Assembly (NCBI GenBank): GCA_004168015.1
Contig: SEYW01000003.1
Location: forward strand, 124,001 to 188,000
Source of the DNA: Methylolobus aquaticus
GTDB lineage: Bacteria > Pseudomonadota > Gammaproteobacteria > Methylococcales > Methylococcaceae
DNA: 64,000 nt
Direction: 5' to 3'
Notes under the pieces: generated by a model
The model's input: the letters and a program-made list of their open reading frames with translations, nothing else
Database searches by the model: none
Told to the model about the DNA's origin: nothing
Position numbers and translations under genes: made by a program
In this document: positions 18,671 to 27,316 of the stretch, piece by piece
Numbering within the stretch: the stretch's first letter is position 1
Layout of the letters: every line of letters begins with the position of its first letter

Positions 18671-19903
18671 ATGACGCGCCCATCCATCTCTCGCTACGCG
18701 AATCTGATTCTCTTCCTCGGCGCCCGGCTATTCGCCACGATCGCCGTGCAGATGATCAGCGTCGGCGTCAGCTGGCAGGTTTATGCCCTCACTGGGGACG
18801 TGCTCGACTTGGGCTGGCTGGGACTGGCGCAGTTCGCTCCGTTAATCCCATTGGTCCTGCTCGCCGGCCACGCTGCGGACCGCTTCAGCCGGCAATGGAT
18901 CATCGCACTGTGTTACGGTCTGGAACTCGTCTGCGCGTTATTGCTGATGGCATTCAGAGCGGTACCGCAGGCCGACGTCGGGATGATCTTTGCAGTCATG
19001 GCGCTGCACGGCTCTGCCCGCGCATTCCTGATGCCCGCAAACCATGCGGTGCTTCGGGATCTAGTCCACCGGGATGATTTCGAGCGAGCGGTCGCCCTCA
19101 GTTCATCCACATTCCAGATCGGGGTCATCGCCGGACCCGCCGTCGGCGGCCTGCTTTATCTTGCGGGGCCCACCGCCGTGTACGCGTCGGCAGGGACACT
19201 CCTCGGCATGGCCATCATCCTGATCAGCAGCACGCGCCCGCGCCGAGCGCGGCCCGTCAGCGGTCCGCTCAGCCTGGAACGCTTGCTCGACGGCGTGCGT
19301 CATGTACGTTCCCGGCCAGTCATCCTGGGTGCGATTTCGCTGGATCTGTTCGCTGTTCTGTTCGGCGGCGCGTCAGCGCTATTGCCCGCCTATGCCAACG
19401 ACGTCCTCGGCGTCGGGCCGGCCGAACTCGGCCTGTTACGGACTGCGATGGCCCTGGGCGCGGCGGGCACTGGACTGCTGCTGGCGTTCAAACCCATCAC
19501 GCGGCGCGTCGGCCTCTGCATGTTCACCGGCGTTGCGCTCTTCGGCACGGCAACCCTTGGACTCGGCCTCTCAACCGACTTCCGGCTATCGCTGGTCGCG
19601 CTGGGGTTGATGGGTGCGGGCGACATGGTCGGCGTCTATGTCCGCCATACATTGATCCAACTGGACACCCCCGACGCCATCCGTGGTCGGGTCAGTGCCG
19701 TGAATTCCGTGTTCATCGGCGCTTCCAACGAGTTGGGGGAATTTGAATCGGGCCTGACCGCCGCCTGGTTCGGATTGGTGCCCGCGATCCTGATCGGCGG
19801 CACGGCGACACTGCTGGTCGTCTGCCTGTGGCTTTGGGAATTTCCGGCACTGCGCTCGATGGATCGCTTTCCGCGAGAGATGGCACGAAGCCCCCAACCT
19901 TGA
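18671..19903 (+). CDS. MFS exporter (EntS/MFS_3-like)
   Basis: 410 residues with about 12 predicted transmembrane helices. The start SRYANLILFLGARLFATIAVQMISVGVSWQVYALTGD and the loop AGHAADRFSRQ (MFS loop 2-3 pattern) match the MFS_3 group that includes the enterobactin exporter EntS and macrolide-type exporters. Substrate is unknown: no siderophore or resistance genes are adjacent. The ATG at 18671 begins about ten residues before helix 1. Confidence 0.85.
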   Translation: MTRPSISRYANLILFLGARLFATIAVQMISVGVSWQVYALTGDVLDLGWLGLAQFAPLIPLVLLAGHAADRFSRQWIIALCYGLELVCALLLMAFRAVPQADVGMIFAVMALHGSARAFLMPANHAVLRDLVHRDDFERAVALSSSTFQIGVIAGPAVGGLLYLAGPTAVYASAGTLLGMAIILISSTRPRRARPVSGPLSLERLLDGVRHVRSRPVILGAISLDLFAVLFGGASALLPAYANDVLGVGPAELGLLRTAMALGAAGTGLLLAFKPITRRVGLCMFTGVALFGTATLGLGLSTDFRLSLVALGLMGAGDMVGVYVRHTLIQLDTPDAIRGRVSAVNSVFIGASNELGEFESGLTAAWFGLVPAILIGGTATLLVVCLWLWEFPALRSMDRFPREMARSPQP

Positions 19904-20071
19904 GGCTAGCGAACGCGGCTAGGCGCCGAAGCCATGCCCAGCCCTTGGTTAAATGCCTGTCAGCGCACGCTCAACGTGGACACTGACGAAAAAAAGCATC
20001 GATCCTGCCGAAGCGTGTTTGCCTCGGTGGCTCGGCGCGGACAGGCAAGCCCGGGAGTAAGGCGGGATTCC

Positions 20072-20296
20072 CTAAGCGTCGAGATCGGGAATCAGGGCAC
20101 TCTCCGTCAGGGCAATCAGATCTTTGAGCCGCAGCTTGTGCTTTTTGAGCCGGCGCAACTGGATCTCGTCGGTCATGGCTTCGGACTGCAAGCGCTGGAT
20201 CAACTCGTCTAGCTGGCGATGCTCGGCACGCAATTCCCGCAAGTACGCGGTACGTCCGAAGGTTTCGGTTTCGATGTTGTCCGGATACTCGTCCAT
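20072..20296 (-). CDS. YdcH/DUF465 small coiled-coil protein
   Basis: 74 residues, almost entirely helical. LRAEHRQLDELIQRLQSEAMTDE followed by RRLKKHKLRLKDLI is the DUF465 signature (two antiparallel helices). Function is unknown across the family. It is alone, convergent with the MFS gene. The 200 bases upstream, before the channel gene stop, show no other gene. Confidence 0.85.
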   Translation of the reverse strand: MDEYPDNIETETFGRTAYLRELRAEHRQLDELIQRLQSEAMTDEIQLRRLKKHKLRLKDLIALTESALIPDLDA

Positions 20297-20499
20297 TCGG
20301 GCTGTTCGTTACCAGTTGGGAAAGTACCTCGTGGACCGGGGCGGGCTCCGGCACCGGAACCGCAACTCTTGCGGAGCGAGCATGGACCCGCTCGCTGTCC
20401 GGAACGCTCCCTTATCCGCGCGGCACTTAAGCTTACCAGTTGCGGGCGCGCGCGTGACATGTAGCCGGCGCAGGACACCCTGCAGGGACCTATGCGAGT

Positions 20500-21219
20500 T
20501 CAGTCCTTGCGCGCGTCTCGCGCACGCCGACTCTCGACGATCTCAACGGTGCGCAACCCCACGATGATCGCGACGATCACGACCAGATAGATCTGCCCCA
20601 CCAAAGCCTCGAGCGTGGTGAGCATCCGTGCCAGGGCCGTCAACGGCACGATGTCGCCATACCCGGTTGTCGTAATGGTGATCAGGCTGAAATACAGAAA
20701 GTCCGCTCGCCAGCCGTCATCCGCATCGGCTCCGGAGACGTTGGCGAACGAGCCGGGCTGCAGCGCTTCGAGAAACTCGAAGGCGAAGGTCCAAACGAAG
20801 GCCAGCAACACAAACACCACCTGAGCCGCAAACACGACATTTTGAGTGACCGAATGCTGTCGCCCGATAAAGCGCATCAGGACGAAAATGATCAGTCCGA
20901 AGTAGGCTGCGTTCGCGGCGCTGTGCCACAAACCCGCCACGACCGAAGCGGTGGTTACCTCGATGACCAGTGTCAATTGCGATATCAGCACCAAGACCAT
21001 CGTGATGAACAACAGTACTCGGCTGCGCCGATAGGCGATGATGCTGGGGAGGAAGATCGCGACGAACAGGCTGCCACGCAGTAGGTGCAGGATGAGCGGA
21101 CCTCGCAACAGCGGATAGCCAACCAGCAGCAGCAGCGTGGTGACGAACAGCCAGACGAAGCTGGTCTCGCGCAACGACCTCAGCAGCCCTCTAAATGGAC
21201 CATCCATCCTGGTCTCCAT
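20500..21219 (-). CDS. Ion-channel family protein with K+ selectivity filter
   Basis: 239 residues from the ATG at 21219 (a second ATG at 21207). It has four N-terminal hydrophobic helices, then a typical two-helix pore module: an outer helix (VVFAAQVVFVLLAFVWTF), pore motif TTTGYGD and inner helix (GQIYLVVIVAIIVGLR). TxGYGD specifies K+ selectivity in known channels. No RCK/TrkA domain is present, and the C-terminus is short and basic (ESRRARDARKD). It diverges from the CIA30 gene. Channel family is clear; ion selectivity is from the motif. Confidence 0.85.
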   Translation of the reverse strand: METRMDGPFRGLLRSLRETSFVWLFVTTLLLLVGYPLLRGPLILHLLRGSLFVAIFLPSIIAYRRSRVLLFITMVLVLISQLTLVIEVTTASVVAGLWHSAANAAYFGLIIFVLMRFIGRQHSVTQNVVFAAQVVFVLLAFVWTFAFEFLEALQPGSFANVSGADADDGWRADFLYFSLITITTTGYGDIVPLTALARMLTTLEALVGQIYLVVIVAIIVGLRTVEIVESRRARDARKD

Positions 21220-21401
21220 GAAACGTCCCGTTGACGGACCGCCGGCGCGGCATGAGACTCGCACCATCGCTTTGGCTGGGCCGCTTGTCAAGATCGATTC
21301 GGCGCGGAGCGGCTGCACTGCGTAAAGGTACACGATATCGCCCGTTGCTTTCCCACTCCCGCATCGTAGGGTACCATCCGAATGCCGATACGCCGCGATC
21401 G

Positions 21402-21908
21402 ATGCGCCAGCCTAACCAATCCTTCCTATCGTTCCCGGACTTCCTGTCGGTCACTCCCTTCCAAACCGTCAACGACGACGTCATGGGCGGCATCTCGACC
21501 AGCCGGGTAATGCATGAGGGCGACGCACTGATCTTCGCCGGCACCCTGTCCCTCGCCAGTGGCGGCGGATTCGCCTCCTTCCGCGGCCCGCTGCCGCTGC
21601 CGCTGCCGCTGCCGCCGGAGACCACCGTCCTCTCCGTGCATCTGCGTGGAGACGGGCAGCGCTACCGTATCACGCTAAGAACGGAACCCTGCGAAAATGG
21701 CTTGACCTATCAGGCGCCATTCGTGACATCAGGCCACTGGGAGTGGTTAAGCTTCTCGGCGAGTGATTTCACTGCCCGCCGTCGCGGCCGGCCCGTCGAA
21801 CATGCACCCGGGCTGGCGTTCCCGCAGGCCAAGGCTCTCGGCATCCTGATCGCCGACCGTCAGGCCGGCCCGTTTCGCCTCGCGCTACGCGAGGTGCGGG
21901 CCAGGTGA
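21402..21908 (+). CDS. CIA30-family protein
   Basis: 168 residues. FQTVNDDVMGGISTSRV near the start, the central FRGPLPLPLPLPLPPETT and GDGQRYRITLR are typical of CIA30 (complex I intermediate-associated protein 30) domains, a galactose-binding-like beta sandwich. Bacterial members have no firm function. The ATG at 21402 is used because the frame upstream overlaps the divergent channel gene. A repeated CTGCCG run encodes four Pro-Leu units. The stop overlaps the GTG of the ABC exporter (GTGA), indicating co-translation. Confidence 0.82.
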   Translation: MRQPNQSFLSFPDFLSVTPFQTVNDDVMGGISTSRVMHEGDALIFAGTLSLASGGGFASFRGPLPLPLPLPPETTVLSVHLRGDGQRYRITLRTEPCENGLTYQAPFVTSGHWEWLSFSASDFTARRRGRPVEHAPGLAFPQAKALGILIADRQAGPFRLALREVRAR

Positions 21909-23698
21909 CGGCTCCATCACCCATACCCGCAGGGGGCGCGCCCCGGCGGGTCTCGGCACTGAAGACTTTAGGGCCCTTCCTGCGGCCTTATCGGCTGCGC
22001 ATCGCTCTCGCCTTCGTCCTCCTGTGCATCGGCTCGGCCTCGATCCTGATGGTACCCGCGGGCTTCCGCAACCTCATCGATGAAGGCTTCCTGCGCGCCG
22101 GCGCCGGGCCCGAAACCACGGAACGCGCGCATTGGCGGTTCGTCGCACTCTTCGGCATCGGACTGGTCTGGTCATCAGCCGTCGCCGGGCGGTACTACCT
22201 GGTCAACTGGCTGGGTGAACGGGTCACAGCCGACCTCCGCAACGCCATCTATGCGCGCGTCCTGCGCCAGTCGCCGGCCTTCTTCGAGACGCTGCAGACC
22301 GGCGAGATCCTGTCCCGGCTGAGCGCCGATGCGACACTGGTCCAGACGGTGGTCGGTTCCTCGGCTTCGATGGGTCTGCGGAGCCTGTTTCAGGCTCTGG
22401 GCGGTCTGGCCATGCTGGCCGTCACCGACCTCCGGCTGTTCGGGATCACGGCTGGACTGCTGGCCACGCTGATATTGCCGCTCATCGTCCTGGGACGCCG
22501 CGTTCGCCGTCTGTCACGCGACTCCCAGGATCGTATCGCCGACGCGTCGGCTGTCGCCGGAGAGATCCTGAACGCCGCCAGCACCGTCCAGTCCTACACG
22601 CACGAGGACATCGAGGCCCGCCGCTACGCGGGGCTGGTCGAAACCGCCTTCCGGACGGCGATGACGCGCTCGCGATGGCGCGCCCTGCTGACCCAACTGG
22701 TCATCATGGCGGTCTTCGGCGCCATTCTCTTCGTACTGTGGCTGGGCGCACGCGCCGTGGCGGAAGGCAGCATGACCGGCGGCCAACTGACGTCGTTCGT
22801 GCTGTATGCCGTCATCGTCGCGGGAGCGGCAGGCACACTGTCGGAAGTGTGGGGGGACGTCATGCGCGCTGCCGGTGCAGCCGAGCGACTGATGGAACTG
22901 ATGCATGCCACGCCCTCGCTGACCCCGTCGCCCGCGCCGGTTCGACTGCCGCAAATGCATCGAGCCGGCATCCGCTTTGAACGCGTTAGCTTCCGGTACC
23001 CGTCACGCCCGCAGATTGCCGCGCTATCGGGTTTCGATCTGGCGGTCGATGAGGGCGCGACGGTCGCCCTGATAGGTCCCTCCGGAGCGGGCAAGACGAC
23101 GGTGTTCCTTTTGCTGCAGCGATTCTTCGACGTGAGCGAGGGGGCCGTGCGGTTCAACGGTACCGACGTCCGTGCACTCGCCCTGGACGAACTCCGCGAA
23201 GCCATCGCCGTCGTGCCGCAGGAGCCCGTGATCTTCTCGGCCGACGCGATGGAAAACATCCGCTACGGCCGGCCCGACGCCGATGACCAGGCAGTGATCG
23301 CTGCCGCGCGCGATGCGCAGGCCGACGAGTTCATCCAGCGACTCCCCGATGGTTATCGGACCTTCCTCGGCGAGCGCGGAATCCGGCTTTCCGGCGGTCA
23401 GCGGCAGCGTATCGCCATTGCGCGTGCCATTCTGAAGAACGCGCCGCTGTTGCTGTTGGATGAGGCCACCTCGTCGCTCGATGCCGAGTCGGAGCGTCTC
23501 GTGCAACAGGGGCTGACGACGGCCATGGCCGGACGCACGACGCTGATCATCGCCCACCGGCTCGCGACGGTGCAGCGCGCCGACTGCATCGTGGCCATGG
23601 AGCATGGCCGCATCGTCGAACAGGGACGACCCGATGCGCTGAAGCAATCCGGCGGTCTCTATGCGCGGCTTTCGGAGCTGCAATTGATTGGGGGTTGA
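21905..23698 (+). CDS. ABC exporter, fused membrane and ATPase domains (ABCB/MsbA type)
   Basis: 597 residues starting at GTG 21905. Six transmembrane helices (about residues 25-310) precede the ATPase domain, which has Walker A GPSGAGKTTV, Q-loop VVPQEPVIF, signature LSGGQRQR, Walker B LLLLDEATSSLD and the H-loop IIAHRLATV. It works as a homodimeric exporter of lipids, drugs or peptides. The nucleotide-binding motifs are all intact. It follows the CIA30 gene with a four-base overlap; that pairing is the only clue to its job. Confidence 0.9.
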   Translation: MTAPSPIPAGGAPRRVSALKTLGPFLRPYRLRIALAFVLLCIGSASILMVPAGFRNLIDEGFLRAGAGPETTERAHWRFVALFGIGLVWSSAVAGRYYLVNWLGERVTADLRNAIYARVLRQSPAFFETLQTGEILSRLSADATLVQTVVGSSASMGLRSLFQALGGLAMLAVTDLRLFGITAGLLATLILPLIVLGRRVRRLSRDSQDRIADASAVAGEILNAASTVQSYTHEDIEARRYAGLVETAFRTAMTRSRWRALLTQLVIMAVFGAILFVLWLGARAVAEGSMTGGQLTSFVLYAVIVAGAAGTLSEVWGDVMRAAGAAERLMELMHATPSLTPSPAPVRLPQMHRAGIRFERVSFRYPSRPQIAALSGFDLAVDEGATVALIGPSGAGKTTVFLLLQRFFDVSEGAVRFNGTDVRALALDELREAIAVVPQEPVIFSADAMENIRYGRPDADDQAVIAAARDAQADEFIQRLPDGYRTFLGERGIRLSGGQRQRIAIARAILKNAPLLLLDEATSSLDAESERLVQQGLTTAMAGRTTLIIAHRLATVQRADCIVAMEHGRIVEQGRPDALKQSGGLYARLSELQLIGG

Positions 23699-23873
23699 CG
23701 CAGCCGCCTGACCGACGGACCAGTCCACTCCGCGAGTGTCTGCTCTAGCCGTAAACGAGGGTCCCGTGCCGCGATTCGGTTAAACTGTGTCAGCCGCCAA
23801 AGCCCAGCCGTTCGAGTCGGGTCCTCCCGGTTCATCCGCTACGCCAGCGCGGCCCCTTCGGAGAGCCGCTGCC

Positions 23874-26294
23874 ATGGCCGATCTGCCTTCCTTTCTGGCG
23901 CACCAAGCCGCGCGGCACGCGACCTGCCTCGCGCTGCAGAGCCGTCCGCGCTACCGCACGATCCGCTGGACCTACCAGGACCTGTCGGTGCGGGCAGCAC
24001 TTGTCGCGGCCGATCTGGGCGACCGCGGTGTCGTCGCGGGCGATCGCGTGCTGCTGTTCGCGGAGAATTCACTCGACTGGGTCGCCGCGTTCTTCGGCAT
24101 CCTGACGCGCGGGGCCGTGGTCTTGCCACTGAACCCCAAGAGCCCCGCGTCGCAACTCGAACGCATCGTCGCGGCGGCGGAACCAAAGCTGGTTCTGGAT
24201 TCGATACATTCACCGTGGCCGCTGGCAGCCCTGCCGCTGATGACGATAGCTGTGCCGTTCTTCGACCGCGACCCGCCAGCTACCAGCGAGGTGTCGGCAG
24301 GCGTTGCCGGCGGCCTCGCCGAAATCATTTACACCTCCGGAACCACGGGCGATCCGAAGGGCGTCATGCTCTCGCATGCCAATCTGCTGGGGAATCTCGA
24401 AGGGGTGCACGCAGCCGTGCCACTGCAGCCGCAGGACCAGGTGCTGACGCTGCTGCCGCTATTCCATGTCTTCGGCCAGATGACCGGAATCCTGTGCCCT
24501 CTCCGAGCCGGGGCCAGCGTGACCTTTCTGGCAACCCCGACGTCTCGGGCGATACTCGAGGCCCTCGCTCATACCCGGGCCACGCACCTGGTCGTGATCC
24601 CCGAGGTGCTCAGGACGATGATGGACCGCCTGGAAACCAAGCTGGGCCGCCTGCCCCGGTGGTCCCGCCCGCTGCTGCGCGCCCGCATCCGCCGGCGCCT
24701 GTCGCCAACACTGCGGACCATCGTCTGCGGCGGCGCACCGCTGGATGCGGAACTGGAGGAGAAGTGGTGGGCACTGGGATTCGAGGTGCTGCAGGGCTAT
24801 GGCCTGACCGAAACCAGCCCTGTGATCGCCGCGAATACGCCGACCGCGCACCGCACCGGTACGGTAGGCCGCCCCATCGCCGGGGTGGAGGTCCGGATCG
24901 CCGGCGACGAGATCGAGGTCCGCGGTCCGGGCGTCATGCAGGGCTATTTCCGCAATCCCGCTCGCACCGCCGAGACTTTCGATGGCGACTGGCTCCGCAC
25001 CGGAGATGGTGGTCGTCTCGACCCGGACGGTTTCCTGCACGTGTTCGGGCGCCGGAAATATATGATTCTCGGACCAAGCGGAGAGAACGTGTTTCCGGAG
25101 GATGTCGAGGCCGAACTCAACCGCATCCCCGGCGTGATCGACAGCGCCGTGGTTGGCCTGGACCGCAACGGAAGAACGATCGTACACGCAGTCCTGATCT
25201 GCGACACCGGGGACGCAGCAGCAACCGTCGCCGCCGCGAACCGCCATCTGGCGCCCCATCAGCAGGTCACGAGCTGGTCGCTGTGGCCGGAGGCCGACTT
25301 TCCGCGCTCGGTGACGCGCAAGATCAAGAAGGAGGAGGTGATTCGGCGCCTGGCAGAACATCCCGAACCACCCGCCAAGCCGGACGGGCGCCACACGCCG
25401 CTGCGCCGGCTGATCGCCGAGTTGACGGGCACCCCCCTGAACGCGCTGTCCGATACCCTGCGTCCGGTCGGGGATCTGAACCTGGACTCTCTGCACCGCC
25501 TCGAACTCGTCGCCCGCATCGAGGACACGTTGGGCGTCGTGCTACAGGAGGTGGAGATCAAACCGGAAACGACGCTCGCCGAACTCGAAAATCGGGTGGA
25601 ACGGCAGTCCGCGCTAGCGCCATCCGTGGCCCGCTATCCGCGCTGGTCGCTGTCCGCCTGGGCCTGCGCGCTGCGGCCCGCGGCGCTGGCGATCTTCCTG
25701 CGCTCATGGCTGCAGCCGTTCTGTCGGCTGCACATCAGTGGCCTCGAACACTTGACCGAGGTTCGGGCACCGGTGCTGTTCATGGCCAATCACCGCAGTT
25801 ATCTCGACTCGGCCGTCGCGAGTTTCGCCCTGCCCGCGCGCATACGCAGCCGTCTCGCCATCGCGGCCTCCACGGAAGTGCTCTACCGGCAGTTCCCGTG
25901 GGCCGTCCCATTGGGGGAACTGGCGCTGAATGCGTTTCCGTTTCCGACCGGCAGCGACGAAAACATCCGGCCGGGACTCGAGTACATCGGGCGCCTGCTC
26001 GATGACGGGTGGAATGTGCTGGTTTTCCCCGAAGGCCAGATGAACCGCACGGATCAGCCATTGCTGGAACTCAAGGGCGGCACCGGGCTCCTGGCGGTTG
26101 AGATGGCCGTGCCGATCGTTCCGGTGGCGATCGTGGGCACGGCCGGAATCATGCCGCCCGGCCGTATCTTTCCCCAACGTCGCGCGACGGTGGACGTCCG
26201 CTTCGGCGCGCCCATGCAACCCGCCGAGGGAACCCGGGCCGACGTCCTGACCGCACGCGTGTACACGGCGCTGGGCAGATTGCTGTCCTCCTGA
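23874..26294 (+). CDS. AMP-binding acyl-activating domain + acyl-carrier domain + PlsC acyltransferase (Aas-like)
   Basis: 806 residues from the ATG at 23874, with GGAG upstream; a GTG at 23787 would add 29 residues. Domain 1 is an adenylate-forming synthetase (YTSGTTGDPKG at about 150, GYGLTETSP, TGDGG, KKEEV near 485). Domain 2 is a phosphopantetheine carrier (LNLDSLHRLEL, attachment Ser near 538). Domain 3 is a lysophospholipid acyltransferase with NHRSYLDS (HX4D, about 639) and FPEGQMNR. It could activate a fatty acid, hold it on its own carrier and transfer it to a lysophospholipid. Aas has the acyltransferase first and no such internal carrier, so this is a different order. Confidence 0.85.
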   Translation: MADLPSFLAHQAARHATCLALQSRPRYRTIRWTYQDLSVRAALVAADLGDRGVVAGDRVLLFAENSLDWVAAFFGILTRGAVVLPLNPKSPASQLERIVAAAEPKLVLDSIHSPWPLAALPLMTIAVPFFDRDPPATSEVSAGVAGGLAEIIYTSGTTGDPKGVMLSHANLLGNLEGVHAAVPLQPQDQVLTLLPLFHVFGQMTGILCPLRAGASVTFLATPTSRAILEALAHTRATHLVVIPEVLRTMMDRLETKLGRLPRWSRPLLRARIRRRLSPTLRTIVCGGAPLDAELEEKWWALGFEVLQGYGLTETSPVIAANTPTAHRTGTVGRPIAGVEVRIAGDEIEVRGPGVMQGYFRNPARTAETFDGDWLRTGDGGRLDPDGFLHVFGRRKYMILGPSGENVFPEDVEAELNRIPGVIDSAVVGLDRNGRTIVHAVLICDTGDAAATVAAANRHLAPHQQVTSWSLWPEADFPRSVTRKIKKEEVIRRLAEHPEPPAKPDGRHTPLRRLIAELTGTPLNALSDTLRPVGDLNLDSLHRLELVARIEDTLGVVLQEVEIKPETTLAELENRVERQSALAPSVARYPRWSLSAWACALRPAALAIFLRSWLQPFCRLHISGLEHLTEVRAPVLFMANHRSYLDSAVASFALPARIRSRLAIAASTEVLYRQFPWAVPLGELALNAFPFPTGSDENIRPGLEYIGRLLDDGWNVLVFPEGQMNRTDQPLLELKGGTGLLAVEMAVPIVPVAIVGTAGIMPPGRIFPQRRATVDVRFGAPMQPAEGTRADVLTARVYTALGRLLSS

Positions 26295-26350
26295 CCGGGC
26301 GTAGGATCTTTTGGGCGCCCCGCCCCGTCAACGCCACAGGAAGAACCCGG

Positions 26351-27316
26351 TCAGCGCTGGGACACGGGGCGCTGAGCACGCAGCCGCGGGAGCAGCGCGG
26401 ACATGACGCGATCATCCAGCTCCGGATCCTCGCTGACGAACGACAGCGCTTCGTGTTCGCGGCGCAGCCAGGTGTACTGCCGCTTCGCGAACTGCCGGGT
26501 CGCGACAATCGCCCGCTCGATCATTTCCGCATGGTCGCACTCGCCCTGCAAAAGAGACCAGATTTGGCGATAACCGACCGCGCGGATCGCCGGACGCGAT
26601 TCATCGAGATCACCGCGACGAAACAGGGCTTCAACCTCGGCAACCAAACCACGATCCAACATATCGAGGAAGCGCCAGCGGATACGCTCGTGCAAGCGTT
26701 CGCGGTCTGCCGGGGCCACGATCAGGCGAATCACACGGAACGGCAGGGGCTGGGTGGCCGCACGCTCCCACAGCGCCGTCAGCGAATGGCCGGTGAGCCG
26801 GTATACCTCCAGGGCCCGCTGGATGCGCTGCGGATCGTTGGGATGGATCCGGCGCGCGGCGGCGGGATCGACGACCTGAAGTTGGGCGTGCAGATGGTGC
26901 CAACCGAAGCGTTCCGCCTCATCATCGATCGCACGCCGCACTGCCGGGTCGGCTTCGGGCAAATCAGCCAGGCCCTGGAACAACGCATTGAAATACAACA
27001 TGGTGCCGCCCACGAGCAGCGGCAGCCGGCCGCGCTGCGCTATGTCCTGGATCAGGTTCAGGGTCTGGTCCCGGAACTGCCCGGTAGAGTAAGCCTCCCG
27101 CGGATCGATGATGTCGATCAGGTGGTGCGGTACACCAGCCCGTTCGTCCAGTGTGGGCTTGGCCGTGCCAATGTCCATGCCGCGGTAGACCAGCGACGAG
27201 TCGACGCTGATCACCTCGCCGTCGAAAGACTGGGCCAGCCGGATTCCCAACCCGGTCTTGCCCGAGGCCGTCGGGCCCATCACGGCCACGACGACCGGCA
27301 AGTCGGCCTTCTTCAC
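26351..27316 (-). CDS. miaA: tRNA dimethylallyltransferase MiaA
   Basis: 321 residues with GTG start at 27316. P-loop GPTASGKT (about 14-21), DSSLVYRGMDIGTAKP, PHHLIDIIDPREAYSTGQF, GGTMLYFNAL and the later RQIWSLLQGE region are all MiaA signatures. It transfers dimethylallyl from DMAPP to A37 of tRNAs reading UNN codons. The GTGA overlap with the mutL stop ties it to mutL, a conserved pair. The family usually has DSMQVYRG in the second motif; here it is DSSLVYRG. Confidence 0.95.
   Translation of the reverse strand: MKKADLPVVVAVMGPTASGKTGLGIRLAQSFDGEVISVDSSLVYRGMDIGTAKPTLDERAGVPHHLIDIIDPREAYSTGQFRDQTLNLIQDIAQRGRLPLLVGGTMLYFNALFQGLADLPEADPAVRRAIDDEAERFGWHHLHAQLQVVDPAAARRIHPNDPQRIQRALEVYRLTGHSLTALWERAATQPLPFRVIRLIVAPADRERLHERIRWRFLDMLDRGLVAEVEALFRRGDLDESRPAIRAVGYRQIWSLLQGECDHAEMIERAIVATRQFAKRQYTWLRREHEALSFVSEDPELDDRVMSALLPRLRAQRPVSQR

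Noticed and set aside
24215-26005. 596-codon plus-strand open frame
   Set aside because: Out-of-frame shadow of the AMP-binding/acyltransferase gene, very rich in Arg and Gly.
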